Below the pieces are notes generated by a model that did no database searches, had not been told where the DNA came from, and worked only from the letters and a program-made list of their open reading frames with translations. Below are positions 1 to 7,506 of a stretch of 40,917 nucleotides of DNA, piece by piece. A program made the position numbers and the translations under genes. Source of the DNA: Caribbeanibacter sp964518305 (lineage in GTDB: Bacteria; Gemmatimonadota; Gemmatimonadetes; Palauibacterales; Palauibacteraceae); contig CAZFDK010000020.1 of NCBI GenBank assembly GCA_964518305.1, forward strand, positions 1-40,917. The letters are read 5' to 3'. The first letter of the stretch is position 1. Every line of letters begins with the position of its first letter.

Positions 1-1794
1 GGGGGGGGGCGCCCGGAGGGGGGCGGTGAAGGGCCGATCCCGTCCGAGCCCGGCGACGAGAACCTGGCCGTCTACACCACACGACCGGACACCCTCTTCG
101 GCGCGACCTTCATGGTGCTGGCGCCGGAGCACCCGATGGTGGAGCGGCTGACCTCCGCGGAGCGCCGGGAGGAGGTGGAGTCCTACCGCGAGAAGACGGC
201 CGCCAAGGACCTGAAGGAGAGGAAGAAGACCGAGGACCGGTCGAAGACCGGCGTCTTCACCGGCGGCTACGTGGTGAACCCGGGCACCGGCGAGCGCCTG
301 CCGGTGTGGATCGCCGACTACGTACTGATGGAGTACGGCACCGGCGCCATCATGGCGGTTCCGGCCCACGACGAGCGCGACTTCGAGTTCGCCCGCGCGT
401 TTGGACTCGAGGTCCGACCCGTGGTGGCCGAGGCCGACGAGGTCGGGGAAGGGGGCGCGGCGGCGGGCGAGCTCGAGGAGGCGTACGTGAGCCAGGCCGA
501 GGGCGACGTGCTGATCAACTCCGGGCGCTTCAACGGGCTCACGGCGCCCGAGGGCCAGCAAGCCATCGTCGACTGGCTGGAGGAGCGGGACCTGGGCGAG
601 CGGGAAGTCAACTACCGGCTCCACGACTGGTGCATCTCCCGGCAGCGCTACTGGGGACCGCCGATCCCGGTGGTCTACTGCGGCGAATGCGGCGACGTTC
701 CGGTTCCCGAGGAGGATCTGCCCGTGCGGCTCCCGGAGGTGGAGGACTTCCGCCCGGACGCCAGCGGCATCTCTCCCCTGGCCCGGGTGGAGGAGTTCTA
801 CGAGACCGTCTGCCCCGAGTGCGGCGGCCCGGCCCGGCGGGAGACGGACGTCTCCGACACCTTCCTCGACAGCTCCTGGTACTTCCTCCGCTACCCGAGC
901 ACCGACTTCGACGACCGGCCCATCGACCCCGATCGCACCGACACGTGGCTGCCGGTGGACATGTACATCGGCGGCGAGGAGCACGCCGTCCTCCACCTTC
1001 TCTACTCCCGGTTCATCACCATGGTGCTGCACGACCTGGACGTGCTGGACTTCGAGGAGCCCTACGAGCGTTTTCGGAAGCACGGGCTCCTCACCAAGGA
1101 GGGGGCGAAGATCTCCAAGTCCCGGGGCAACGTCATCGTCCCCGACGAGTACCTGGACGAGTTCGGCGCCGACGTCTTTCGCGGCTACCTGATGTTCGCC
1201 GGCCCCTTCCAGGAGAACAGCGACTTCAGGGACGAGGGCATCGTCGGGATCCAGCGTTTCCTGCAGCGGGTCCGGGAGACCGCCGAGCGGGCCGCCGACG
1301 CCGAGCGCGAGGGTGTCGAGGAGGGCGAAGTCGAACGGGAGTACCACCGTACCGTTCGCGACGTCACGGAGGACGTGGAGGATCTGGGCTACAACACGGC
1401 CATCGCCTCCCTGATGGAGTACGAGCGCACGATCGGCCGGGAGGGCCGCGTCCCGTCACCCGAAGAGGCGCGCCCCCTGGTGGTGATGATCGCTCCCGTG
1501 GCGCCGCACCTGGCGGAGGAGCTGTGGGAGCTCCTGGGCGGAGAGCCGAGCGTCTTCGAAAACGCCCGGTGGCCGGAGCACGAGCCCGAGAAGGCCCGGG
1601 CCGCCGAAGTCGAGATTCCCGTGCAGGTGAACGGCACGGTCCGCGCCACCATCCAGGTGGAGCGTGGCGCCTCGGAGGACGCCGTGGAGGAGGCGGCCCT
1701 GGAGGAGGAGAACGTCCAGCGTCACCTCGAAGGGCGATCGCCCCGCAAGGTCATCCACGTGCCGGATCAGCTGGTCAACCTGGTCGTGGACTAG
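1..1794 (+). CDS. leuS: Leucyl-tRNA synthetase, 3' part (5' end outside window)
   Basis: Class I aminoacyl-tRNA synthetase that charges tRNA-Leu in the cytoplasm. The open frame runs from the first base, so the N-terminal HIGH half of the catalytic core is missing from the window. Visible parts, in order: a Gly-rich stretch, the CP1 editing-domain signature TTRPDTLFGATFM, the catalytic-core block HDWCISRQRYWGPPIPVVYC, two Cys pairs (CGEC and CPEC) of the zinc module, GGEEHAVLHLLYSRF, the KMSKS loop read as KISKS, the helical anticodon domain, and a C-terminal domain with VQVNGTVRA. The Met-to-Ile change in KMSKS is conservative. It is convergent with the next gene, with a small hairpin between them. 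Identity is secure; only the missing start is uncertain. Confidence 0.97.
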   Translation, partial: GGGRPEGGGEGPIPSEPGDENLAVYTTRPDTLFGATFMVLAPEHPMVERLTSAERREEVESYREKTAAKDLKERKKTEDRSKTGVFTGGYVVNPGTGERLPVWIADYVLMEYGTGAIMAVPAHDERDFEFARAFGLEVRPVVAEADEVGEGGAAAGELEEAYVSQAEGDVLINSGRFNGLTAPEGQQAIVDWLEERDLGEREVNYRLHDWCISRQRYWGPPIPVVYCGECGDVPVPEEDLPVRLPEVEDFRPDASGISPLARVEEFYETVCPECGGPARRETDVSDTFLDSSWYFLRYPSTDFDDRPIDPDRTDTWLPVDMYIGGEEHAVLHLLYSRFITMVLHDLDVLDFEEPYERFRKHGLLTKEGAKISKSRGNVIVPDEYLDEFGADVFRGYLMFAGPFQENSDFRDEGIVGIQRFLQRVRETAERAADAEREGVEEGEVEREYHRTVRDVTEDVEDLGYNTAIASLMEYERTIGREGRVPSPEEARPLVVMIAPVAPHLAEELWELLGGEPSVFENARWPEHEPEKARAAEVEIPVQVNGTVRATIQVERGASEDAVEEAALEEENVQRHLEGRSPRKVIHVPDQLVNLVVD

Positions 1795-1814
1795 TGTCGT
1801 GGAGGAGGCGCAGA

Positions 1815-1832
1815 GGACGCCGATCGCCGTCC
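1815..1832. terminator. Hairpin between convergent leuS and the YggX-like gene
   Basis: GGACG at 1815-1819 pairs with CGTCC at 1828-1832 around an 8-base loop that contains CGATCG. It lies in the 39-base gap between two convergent stop codons, the usual place for a shared terminator. There is no T-run on either side, so it is at best a U-less or Rho-assisted end. Confidence 0.35.
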
Positions 1833-1833
1833 G

Positions 1834-2130
1834 TCAGTCCCAGTCGACCTGCCCCTCTTTGCTCGTGTCGATGGACGCGTCCCCCTCCCCCTCCTCGAAG
1901 AGGAAGCTCTGCATGTTGTCCATGAGGAAGGAGCGGGCCTCGCGGTCCTGGAGATTGAGGCCGTAATGGTTGATGAGGAGCATCTGCCGGTCCTTCCAGT
2001 CGGCCCAGCACTCGGCACAGATCTCCTCCGCCACCCGGCGTCCGATCTCGTTGGCGAAGGGAGGTTCGCCCAGCGTCTCCGTGTCCTCGTTGCCGCAGCG
2101 GGTGCAGCGGAATTCGTCGGTGTCGTTCAT
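1834..2130 (-). CDS. YggX-like Fe(II)-trafficking / oxidative-damage protein with four cysteines
   Basis: 98 residues. The C-terminal two thirds follow the YggX (Fe2+-trafficking) pattern: ANEIGRRVAEEI, then WADWKDRQMLLINHYGLN, then an acidic-basic helix ending MQSFLFEEG. These match the family's GxRIxxEISxxAW, WxxxQTMLINExxLN and FLFxG blocks from memory. YggX proteins protect Fe-S enzymes from superoxide and are soluble. Unlike the usual single N-terminal Cys, this one has two CxxC pairs (C9/C12 and C38/C41), which could form a zinc-ribbon or rubredoxin-like metal site. The ATG start at 2130 puts CxxC near the N-terminus. It is a single gene, divergent from the following membrane protein. 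The family assignment rests on motif memory, not a search. Confidence 0.65.
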   Translation of the reverse strand: MNDTDEFRCTRCGNEDTETLGEPPFANEIGRRVAEEICAECWADWKDRQMLLINHYGLNLQDREARSFLMDNMQSFLFEEGEGDASIDTSKEGQVDWD

Positions 2131-2216
2131 GTCGTCGCGGGGTTAGAGGTCCTGATCAGCGGGCGGCGGCGCGCGCCGTCCGGCGAGGGTCGAACAAACA
2201 AACGGAAGAGGAGACC

Positions 2217-2525
2217 ATGCGCACCTGGTTCTCGTTCGTGGCCGCTGTCGCCGGAGCCGGCCTGATGGTTGCCGGGATCATCGATTACACCGCCGCCTGG
2301 CTGTTCGTGGCGGGAGGTGCCGTGGCGCTCGTGGCGGGGCTGTCCAGCCTCGGGGGGGTGGGAGCCGTCCCCCTGCTGATGACCGGCGCCTGGCTGCTCG
2401 TGTCGGCGTTCGTCGGATGGGCCGTCCAGTGGAACGCACTGTTGGGCGGGATCCTGTTGGTGGCCACGGCCTTCCTGGCCACGGCGGTGCGAGCGCCCGA
2501 GGCGGAGGCGGGCGCGGCGGGCTGA
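2217..2525 (+). CDS. Small four-helix membrane protein, unknown function
   Basis: 102 residues, almost entirely hydrophobic. About four membrane segments are visible, at roughly residues 5-25, 27-47, 50-70 and 74-94, separated by short Gly/Ala/Trp turns. The C-terminus is Ala/Glu-rich. The ATG start has a good ribosome-binding site (AGAGGAG) a few bases upstream. I recognise no catalytic or transport motif. It stands between a divergent iron-protein gene and the infC leader with no obvious operon partner. The coding call is supported by the RBS, the clean membrane pattern and lack of competing frames. Confidence 0.75.
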   Translation: MRTWFSFVAAVAGAGLMVAGIIDYTAAWLFVAGGAVALVAGLSSLGGVGAVPLLMTGAWLLVSAFVGWAVQWNALLGGILLVATAFLATAVRAPEAEAGAAG

Positions 2526-2629
2526 CGGCCGGCTGCCGCCTGCCCGCCGCTACGCCCGCCTCCCGGCGGCGCACAGCCACGGAAGACGTGTATGGGTCTT
2601 GCAGCCGCGGACACCTACGCGGATGCCGG

Positions 2630-2648
2630 GCCCGCGCGGTTCGCGGGC
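2630..2648 (+). promoter_or_regulatory. Hairpin in the infC 5' leader
   Basis: GCCCGCG (2630-2636) pairs perfectly with CGCGGGC (2642-2648) around a five-base loop, about 20 bases before the infC ribosome-binding site. The gap from the previous gene to infC is about 160 bases. infC leaders are known sites of translational control in other bacteria; a role for this hairpin is inference. Confidence 0.35.
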
Positions 2649-2670
2649 GGGCCGCTGATCGCGAACCTAC

Positions 2671-2690
2671 GGAGAGGAGGTAGCAGGATT
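2671..2690 (+). promoter_or_regulatory. infC ribosome-binding site and ATT start codon
   Basis: GGAGAGGAGG at 2671-2680 is followed, seven bases later, by ATT at 2688-2690 in the infC frame. No ATG, GTG or TTG in this frame lies as well placed. AUU initiation of infC is the classic basis of IF3 autoregulation in enterobacteria, because IF3 itself discriminates against non-canonical start codons. The same device appears to be used here. Confidence 0.8.
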
Positions 2691-3215
2691 ACTAAGCCCG
2701 AAGATCATCGCGTGAATGAGGAGATCCGGGTCAGCCCGGTCCGGCTCATCGACAACGAGGGTGAGCAGGTCGGCATCGTTCAGCTGGAAGAGGCCCGGGA
2801 GAAGGCCGACCAGGTCGGACTGGACCTGGTGGAGGTGGCTCCGGACGCCAAGCCTCCCGTGGTTCGTCTCATGGACTTCGGCCAGTGGAAGTACGAGCAG
2901 GCCAAGAAGCGCAAGGAGGCCAAGAAGAAGCAGCACACGGTCGAGGTCAAGCAGGTCAAGTTCCGGCCGAAGATCGAGGAGCACGACTTCAACTTCAAAA
3001 CCCGCCACGCCCGGGACTTCATCGAGGACGGGAACAAGGTCAAGGTCGTCGTGATGTTCCGGTACCGGGAACTCAGGCGCCCCGAGCTCGGGGAGGACCT
3101 GCTGGACCGCATCGCCGAGGAGCTGGACGACGTCGCTCAGGTGCAGAGCCGGAGCGGTCTCGGCGAGGGCCGGAACATGGAGATGGTGCTCGTCCCGAAG
3201 GACTGGGACGTCTGA
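2688..3215 (+). CDS. infC: Translation initiation factor IF-3 (ATT start)
   Basis: IF3 binds the 30S subunit, prevents premature 50S joining and proofreads start codon and initiator tRNA. From the ATT the protein is 175 residues, the normal IF3 length. The N-domain carries RVNEEIRVSPVRLIDNEGEQ and PPVVRLMDFGQWKYEQ. A Lys-rich linker follows, then the C-domain with EVKQVKFRPKIEEHDFNFKT and EGRNMEMVLVPK. A longer frame with ATG at 2592 exists, but its extra 32 residues look non-conserved and its start lacks an RBS. thrS is not upstream, and rpmI/rplT do not follow: the next gene is convergent. The usual thrS-infC-rpmI-rplT cluster is therefore broken here. Confidence 0.95.
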   Translation: MTKPEDHRVNEEIRVSPVRLIDNEGEQVGIVQLEEAREKADQVGLDLVEVAPDAKPPVVRLMDFGQWKYEQAKKRKEAKKKQHTVEVKQVKFRPKIEEHDFNFKTRHARDFIEDGNKVKVVVMFRYRELRRPELGEDLLDRIAEELDDVAQVQSRSGLGEGRNMEMVLVPKDWDV

Positions 3216-3232
3216 CGCCTCGCGGCTCGCAG

Positions 3233-3262
3233 GGATGGCCGTCCCGGAAGGCACGGTCATCC
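3233..3262 (+). terminator. Hairpin after infC
   Basis: GGATGGCCGT (3233-3242) pairs with ACGGTCATCC (3253-3262), ten pairs including one G-U, around a ten-base loop. A second, shorter hairpin (GGC-GGGG/CCCC-GCC, triloop AAA) lies at 3276-3294. Both sit between convergent infC and the stress-protein gene. No T-run follows, so this would be a U-less terminator or an mRNA 3'-end stabiliser. Confidence 0.5.
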
Positions 3263-3324
3263 CGGCGGGTCACATGGCCGGGGAAACCCCAGCCGGGCTC
3301 CCCTGGAGCAGTCCGATCGGAGTG

Positions 3325-4200
3325 CTAGAGCGGAACGATCAGCACCGAGCAGTTGGCGCCCCGCACGACCTTTCCCGTCACGCTTCCCAGGAGGCCGGCC
3401 TCGGGCCGTGAGGCGTGGCTCTTCCCCGTGACGATCAGGTGCGCGTCCTCCGTCTCGGCCGTGGCCAGGATCTGGGTGATCGGACGGCCGCGCTGGATGA
3501 CGGTGCGGATCTCGAGCTCCCGCCGGAGATCGTCCGGTACCCGCCCCTCGGCCTCCTGGCGTGCGCTCCGCTGGATGGAGCGCTCCGCCTCCTCCACCTT
3601 CGACGGCGAGCTCACGGCCCGCAGGTAGGAGTGCAGAGTTCCCGACAGGACGTGAAGGAGGACCAGCCGGGCCCCGTAGGCCTTCGCCACCCGCGCCGCC
3701 GCCTCCGCCACCGGCTCGGTGCCCTCCCGCAGGTCCAGCGAGGCGACAACGGTGGGATGCTCCGTCGTGGGCTCGACCTGATCCCGCCAGATGAGAACCG
3801 GCACCGACGAGCGCTCGGCGATGGCCTCGGCCGTGGCGCCCGGGGGCTCGTCGCCGGGCCACACCTGCCGCCGGTGAGCCGCCACGACGATGAGGTCGGC
3901 CCCCACCTCGCCGGCGGCGTCGTGTACCGTCTCCGGCGGCCATCCCTCCCGTACCACGGTGCCGCCGTCGCCCCCCCTCTCCTCCGCCAGGGCCTTCAGG
4001 TTGGAGCGGGCGTCCAGCTCCTCCTCCCGAACCAGGTCCAGGGAGTCGCCCAGGGCTCGCCGGACATAGCCAGGCGGGTCCGTCCGCTCCAGGGCGTGGA
4101 AGAGGAAGATCTCGGCTCCGGGGTAGCGGTCCCTGGTCCAGTCCAGGGCCTCGACGGAAGGATCCGAGAAGTCGACGGCCACGAGGATCTTGTCGAACAT
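3325..4200 (-). CDS. Tandem-domain universal stress protein
   Basis: 291 residues with two consecutive Usp domains. The first starts MFDKILVAVDFSDPS and ends ERSSVPVLIWRD. The second starts HPTVVASLDLREGTEP and ends GANCSVLIVPL. The second copy retains a GLLGSVTGKVVRGANCSVLIV stretch resembling the ATP-binding GxxG(x9)GS/T pattern; the first is weaker. Tandem Usps (UspE-like) are soluble nucleotide-binding proteins made in stress or growth arrest. The start at 4200 is chosen because MFDKILVAVDFS is the canonical Usp N-terminus. The frame extends upstream to 4374, but that extension is Pro/Arg-rich and unlike the family. The same strand continues from the aminopeptidase gene 76 bases upstream. 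Confidence 0.88.
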   Translation of the reverse strand: MFDKILVAVDFSDPSVEALDWTRDRYPGAEIFLFHALERTDPPGYVRRALGDSLDLVREEELDARSNLKALAEERGGDGGTVVREGWPPETVHDAAGEVGADLIVVAAHRRQVWPGDEPPGATAEAIAERSSVPVLIWRDQVEPTTEHPTVVASLDLREGTEPVAEAAARVAKAYGARLVLLHVLSGTLHSYLRAVSSPSKVEEAERSIQRSARQEAEGRVPDDLRRELEIRTVIQRGRPITQILATAETEDAHLIVTGKSHASRPEAGLLGSVTGKVVRGANCSVLIVPL

Positions 4201-4276
4201 GGCGGGGGGAGCTGGAGATGCTGGTGGGCGGACGCGTCGGCGTCCCCGGCGAACCTGCCGCCGAGGCCAGCAGAAC

Positions 4277-5398
4277 CTAGCCGGGGCCGGAGCGCTCGTC
4301 GAGGAGGCGGTCCAGGGCGTCCCAGGGCCCCTGCCGGGATCCCCTGACGGCCCCGGTGATCCGGTCGACGGCACTCCGGAGGCCGTCGCTGGACCCGTAC
4401 ACGGCCTCGAAGTCGTCCAGTCGCTTGTAGTAGAGGACCCGTCCCAGCAGCCACGCGTTGTTGAGCCGCGAGGACTCCAGTTCGCCGTACCGGCCGGCCC
4501 GCAGCTGCGGACGGACTTTGTCCGCGTAGCGATCCGCGGCTTCCCGAAACAGGGAACGCTTCCGGGTCTCCATCACGGAGTCGGGCAGGGATCGCCCGTA
4601 CAGGTCCCGCAACTCCTCCAGCGTGGACTGGAAGAAGCGTCCGAAAACCCGTGTGTCGTGCCAGCGATTCCGGGCGCGAAGGCAGTTGGCCTCGTCCTCG
4701 AGTCCGCGGCAGAAGAAGTCGACGGCGCCGCGGTGGCCGACGAAGTTGGCGAAGCTCTCGTTGAAGTTGACGGCACCCGTGGGGAAGAAGGTCGTGTGAG
4801 TCACCTCGTGGATCACCGTCTCCACCACGGCGGCGCTGTCCCCCCGCAGGGCCGGCGACAGGATCGGGTCCGGAAGCCAGCCCAGGGTGCTGAAGGCAGC
4901 CGTGGGGCGCACGTGTGTGTCGAAGCCCCGCCCCCGGAGGCTGGCGGCCAGGTCCCGGGCTTCGTCGAAATCGAAGAAGCCGCGGTAGGGCACCCGACCC
5001 ACGACGGGGAACCACCACGTCTTCCAGGCGAGGCGATAGGGCCGGGCCGCCGAGACCACGAGCATGAGCGTATCCCCGGGCATCCGGGCGAAGCTTCGGT
5101 AGCTGTCGCCGGCCTCCAGCCCCAGTTCCCGCTCGGCGTACTCTCGGGCGTCCACCACGAGTCGGAGCTTCCGGCGGAGCTCCTGGGAGAGCGCGGTGTC
5201 GTGGACGGCCCGGTCGATGGGTTGCCGGCGCTCCAGGATCTTGAGCTCTTCCCACCCCGCACGGAGGACGTAGCCCGGAGAACAGGCGCCGAAGAGAGCG
5301 GGGATGATCACGGCGAGGACCACGGCGGCCAGGCTCAGGTGGCGGCCGGCGGGACGGGGAGACAGTCGCGGGCGTGGGCGGTCCGGGGTCACGGACAA
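4277..5398 (-). CDS. COG4324-type predicted lipoprotein aminopeptidase
   Basis: 373 residues. A basic N-terminus and a hydrophobic segment (about 21-38) end in LFGAC, a near-lipobox with Cys39, so it is probably a lipoprotein. The core has a zinc-protease motif HEVTH (H197, E198, H201) followed by NESFANF with E214 as likely third ligand, which fits a gluzincin-like fold. The pattern matches the DUF2265/COG4324 'predicted aminopeptidase' group, whose substrates are not established. The listed start is TTG at 5398; GTG two codons later is equally possible, and neither has a strong RBS. It lies upstream of the stress-protein gene on the same strand. Confidence 0.8.
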   Translation of the reverse strand: MSVTPDRPRPRLSPRPAGRHLSLAAVVLAVIIPALFGACSPGYVLRAGWEELKILERRQPIDRAVHDTALSQELRRKLRLVVDAREYAERELGLEAGDSYRSFARMPGDTLMLVVSAARPYRLAWKTWWFPVVGRVPYRGFFDFDEARDLAASLRGRGFDTHVRPTAAFSTLGWLPDPILSPALRGDSAAVVETVIHEVTHTTFFPTGAVNFNESFANFVGHRGAVDFFCRGLEDEANCLRARNRWHDTRVFGRFFQSTLEELRDLYGRSLPDSVMETRKRSLFREAADRYADKVRPQLRAGRYGELESSRLNNAWLLGRVLYYKRLDDFEAVYGSSDGLRSAVDRITGAVRGSRQGPWDALDRLLDERSGPG

Positions 5399-5563
5399 CT
5401 GCTACCGTCGGCGCGCGCCGTAGATCCGTCCCACCGCCCTCATCCGAGAACGCCGGAGGGGGAGGGAGGGTATGAAGGGACGAACCGGATCCGGACGCCA
5501 TTCCTCGCCGCCCGTGCGGTGAGGCCGGACCCGGACGACGGTCAGACAGGATGGAGGTCCCGC
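5399..5563. other. Divergent intergenic region
   Basis: 165 bases between the aminopeptidase (minus) and the small acidic protein (plus). It must hold both promoters. I see GA-rich tracts around 5455-5470 but no convincing -35/-10 pair and no RNA gene. Confidence 0.4.
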
Positions 5564-5896
5564 ATGCCCGGGAACAGAGGATCCGACGACACGCCCGACG
5601 AGGAGAAGGTACGCCGAGTCCTCCTCAACTTCGCGGAGCTGGTGCAGCGGCTGGACGACGAGGGGCGCCTCCTGCAGGCGCTGCCGCTCCTCCTCACCCG
5701 GCTGGGCGACGTTCGGGCCCTCCTGTTCGACTTCGAGGTGCGCCATACCGAGCGACTGATGCCCGTGGAGGACCCGGAGGAGCGGGAGGCGCGCCGCATC
5801 GTGAAGGAGGCCCGCGAGCGGATGGAGGAGCTCGCCGACGAATGGGACGACGAGGGGTGGGAGCCGGACGACGAGGGCGGCAGCCACCCCGTCTGA
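5564..5896 (+). CDS. Small acidic helical protein, unknown
   Basis: 110 residues, not recognised. It is strongly charged and helical: residues about 13-55 form an amphipathic Leu-rich helix pair, followed by a Glu/Arg-rich helix (EDPEEREARRIVKEARERM) and an acidic tail. There is no signal peptide or membrane segment. ATG at 5564 has GGAGG about seven bases upstream, which is why I prefer it to the upstream ATG at 5551 in another frame. It ends 28 bases before waaA on the same strand, so the two are probably co-transcribed. A role in the cell envelope would be a guess from location only. Confidence 0.7.
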   Translation: MPGNRGSDDTPDEEKVRRVLLNFAELVQRLDDEGRLLQALPLLLTRLGDVRALLFDFEVRHTERLMPVEDPEEREARRIVKEARERMEELADEWDDEGWEPDDEGGSHPV

Positions 5897-5924
5897 CCCT
5901 CGCGCCAGGGTCGGCACCGGAGAC

Positions 5925-7250
5925 GTGACGCTTCGGGAGCGAGCCTGGGGCCTGGCGGTGGGGGCTCTCCGCCCGCTGCTCCCCGCTGCCGCCCTGCTGG
6001 GACCGAAGGCCGTCGAGGCCTCCGCTGGAAGGCGCGCCGCCTCCGCGTCGCTGGCGGCCTGGGGCCGCTCCCGCTCGTCCCCCTCCCCACTCCTGTGGCT
6101 CCACGGCGCCTCCGCCGGAGAGCTGCTGGGCGCGGCCCCGGTGGTGGAGCGTCTCCGCTCCGAGCGGGCGCTGGACCTGCTTGTCACGCACGCTTCCCCC
6201 TCCGGCCGGGAGGCGCTGCCCGAGCTCCGCCCCGACCGTGCCGAGTTCGTCCCCCTGGACACGGTCCGGGACTGCCGCCGGGCCCTCGGCGCCGTGGAGC
6301 CGTCGGCCCTGGTCTTCGCCCGGGGCGACCTGTGGCCCAACCTGACCCGCGTCGCCGCGGGGGCCGGCGTTCCCATGGGCATGGTCAACGCCACGGTCCG
6401 GCCCGACAGCAGCCGTCTCCGCCCCGTGGTCCGGGCGCTGCTCCGGCCCGGGTACGGTCGCCTGCGGCGCGTCGGGGCCGCAACCCACGAGGACGCCAGC
6501 CGGCTGCGGCGGCTCGGTGTCCTCGGGAAGGGGATGGAGGTCACCGGGGACGCAGCCGTCGACCGCGCCCTGGCGCAGGCCGGCGGGGCGGACTCGGGAT
6601 GCGACGGGCCGGCGGCCGCCCTCTCCCGCCTGGCGCCCCGGGATCGTCCGGTCGTGGTGGCGGGCTCCACCTGGCCGCCGGACGAGGAGCTCCTGGTCCG
6701 GGCCCAGAGTCGCCTTGCCGGCGACGCGACCGCCGCCGGCGCTCCTCTCCTGGTGCTGGTCCCCCACCAGCCCGGAGTCGGGGCCCGGGAACGGATCGCT
6801 CGCCTCTGTCGGGAGCGGCTGGGGCGTGAGCCCGCGGTCTGGGACGCGGGAGGGACGCCGCCGGCGTCCGCCGTCGACGACCTCCTGGTCGTGGACAGGA
6901 CGGGGCTGCTGGCGCGGCTCTACGGGTCCGCCGACCTGGCGTGGGTCGGGGGCGGGCTCGGCAGCGACGGGCTCCACTCCGTCGTGGAGCCGGCGGCGGC
7001 CGGGATCCCCGTGCTCTTCGGCCCGCGGGGGGAGCGATGGGAGGCCAGGGCTCTGCTCGAGCGGGACGCCGCGCGGCGCGTCCCGGGCGACGATCCGGTT
7101 CGGGCCGCCAGCGTGCTGGCCGAGTTGCTGGCGGATACGGATCTCCGCACGGAGATGGGCGACGCCGCGCGGAGCTTCGCCGAGGCCAGTGCCGGCGCCG
7201 CGGAGCAGGGAGCCGACCTGGTGGCGGAGCTGCTGGACGCTCCGGGCTGA
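5925..7250 (+). CDS. waaA: 3-deoxy-D-manno-octulosonic acid (KDO) transferase
   Basis: GT-B glycosyltransferase that adds KDO from CMP-KDO to lipid IV-A at the inner membrane, the first step of LPS core assembly. 441 residues from a GTG start. Visible family blocks: WLHGASAGELLGAAPV (E66 in the position of the catalytic Glu of the family's HAxSxGE motif), FARGDLWPNL, GSTWPPDEELLV, LVLVPHQP, and a C-terminal nucleotide-binding part WVGGGLGSDGLHSVVEPAAAG with the conserved late Glu. Its presence indicates an LPS-bearing outer membrane. It follows the small acidic gene at short spacing and is convergent with the PLDc_N-like gene only eight bases away. Confidence 0.92.
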   Translation: MTLRERAWGLAVGALRPLLPAAALLGPKAVEASAGRRAASASLAAWGRSRSSPSPLLWLHGASAGELLGAAPVVERLRSERALDLLVTHASPSGREALPELRPDRAEFVPLDTVRDCRRALGAVEPSALVFARGDLWPNLTRVAAGAGVPMGMVNATVRPDSSRLRPVVRALLRPGYGRLRRVGAATHEDASRLRRLGVLGKGMEVTGDAAVDRALAQAGGADSGCDGPAAALSRLAPRDRPVVVAGSTWPPDEELLVRAQSRLAGDATAAGAPLLVLVPHQPGVGARERIARLCRERLGREPAVWDAGGTPPASAVDDLLVVDRTGLLARLYGSADLAWVGGGLGSDGLHSVVEPAAAGIPVLFGPRGERWEARALLERDAARRVPGDDPVRAASVLAELLADTDLRTEMGDAARSFAEASAGAAEQGADLVAELLDAPG

Positions 7251-7257
7251 TTTCCGC

Positions 7258-7497
7258 TCAGCCCGCTCCCCGGCCGGCCTCCTCCGGCAGCATGTCGGGC
7301 TTCGGGCCCAGAACGTACCACAGCACGCACCCCACGACGGGGCACAGGACGATGATTCCCGTCCACAGGAGTGTGGAGCGCACGCTCCCGTCGGAGCGGA
7401 GCAGGAGGCCGATGCACCACAGGTCCAGCAGCAGGAGCGTCACCGCCAGCACCCATCGGCTGTCGATCCCGGCCGCGGCGTCCAGGAGTGCGTCCAA
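7258..7497 (-). CDS. Small PLDc_N-like membrane protein
   Basis: 79 residues with two membrane segments. The second segment, LLWTGIIVLCPVVGCVLWYVLG, fits the PLDc_N pattern (a W..I....P..G...Y helix) normally found at the N-terminus of cardiolipin synthases or as free-standing small proteins. The function of stand-alone copies is unknown. The start is TTG at 7497, nine bases after the ABC-transporter stop, with only a weak RBS (AGGGCAGAG). The genes are evidently co-transcribed and translation may be coupled. No catalytic HKD motif is present, so it is not itself a phospholipase. Confidence 0.7.
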   Translation of the reverse strand: MDALLDAAAGIDSRWVLAVTLLLLDLWCIGLLLRSDGSVRSTLLWTGIIVLCPVVGCVLWYVLGPKPDMLPEEAGRGAG

Positions 7498-7506
7498 GAC
7501 TCTGCC

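Noticed and set aside
1..45. Poly-G at the window start as a possible sequencing artefact or frameshift in leuS
   Set aside because: The frame is continuous through it into the editing domain, giving a Gly-rich linker; no shift is needed.
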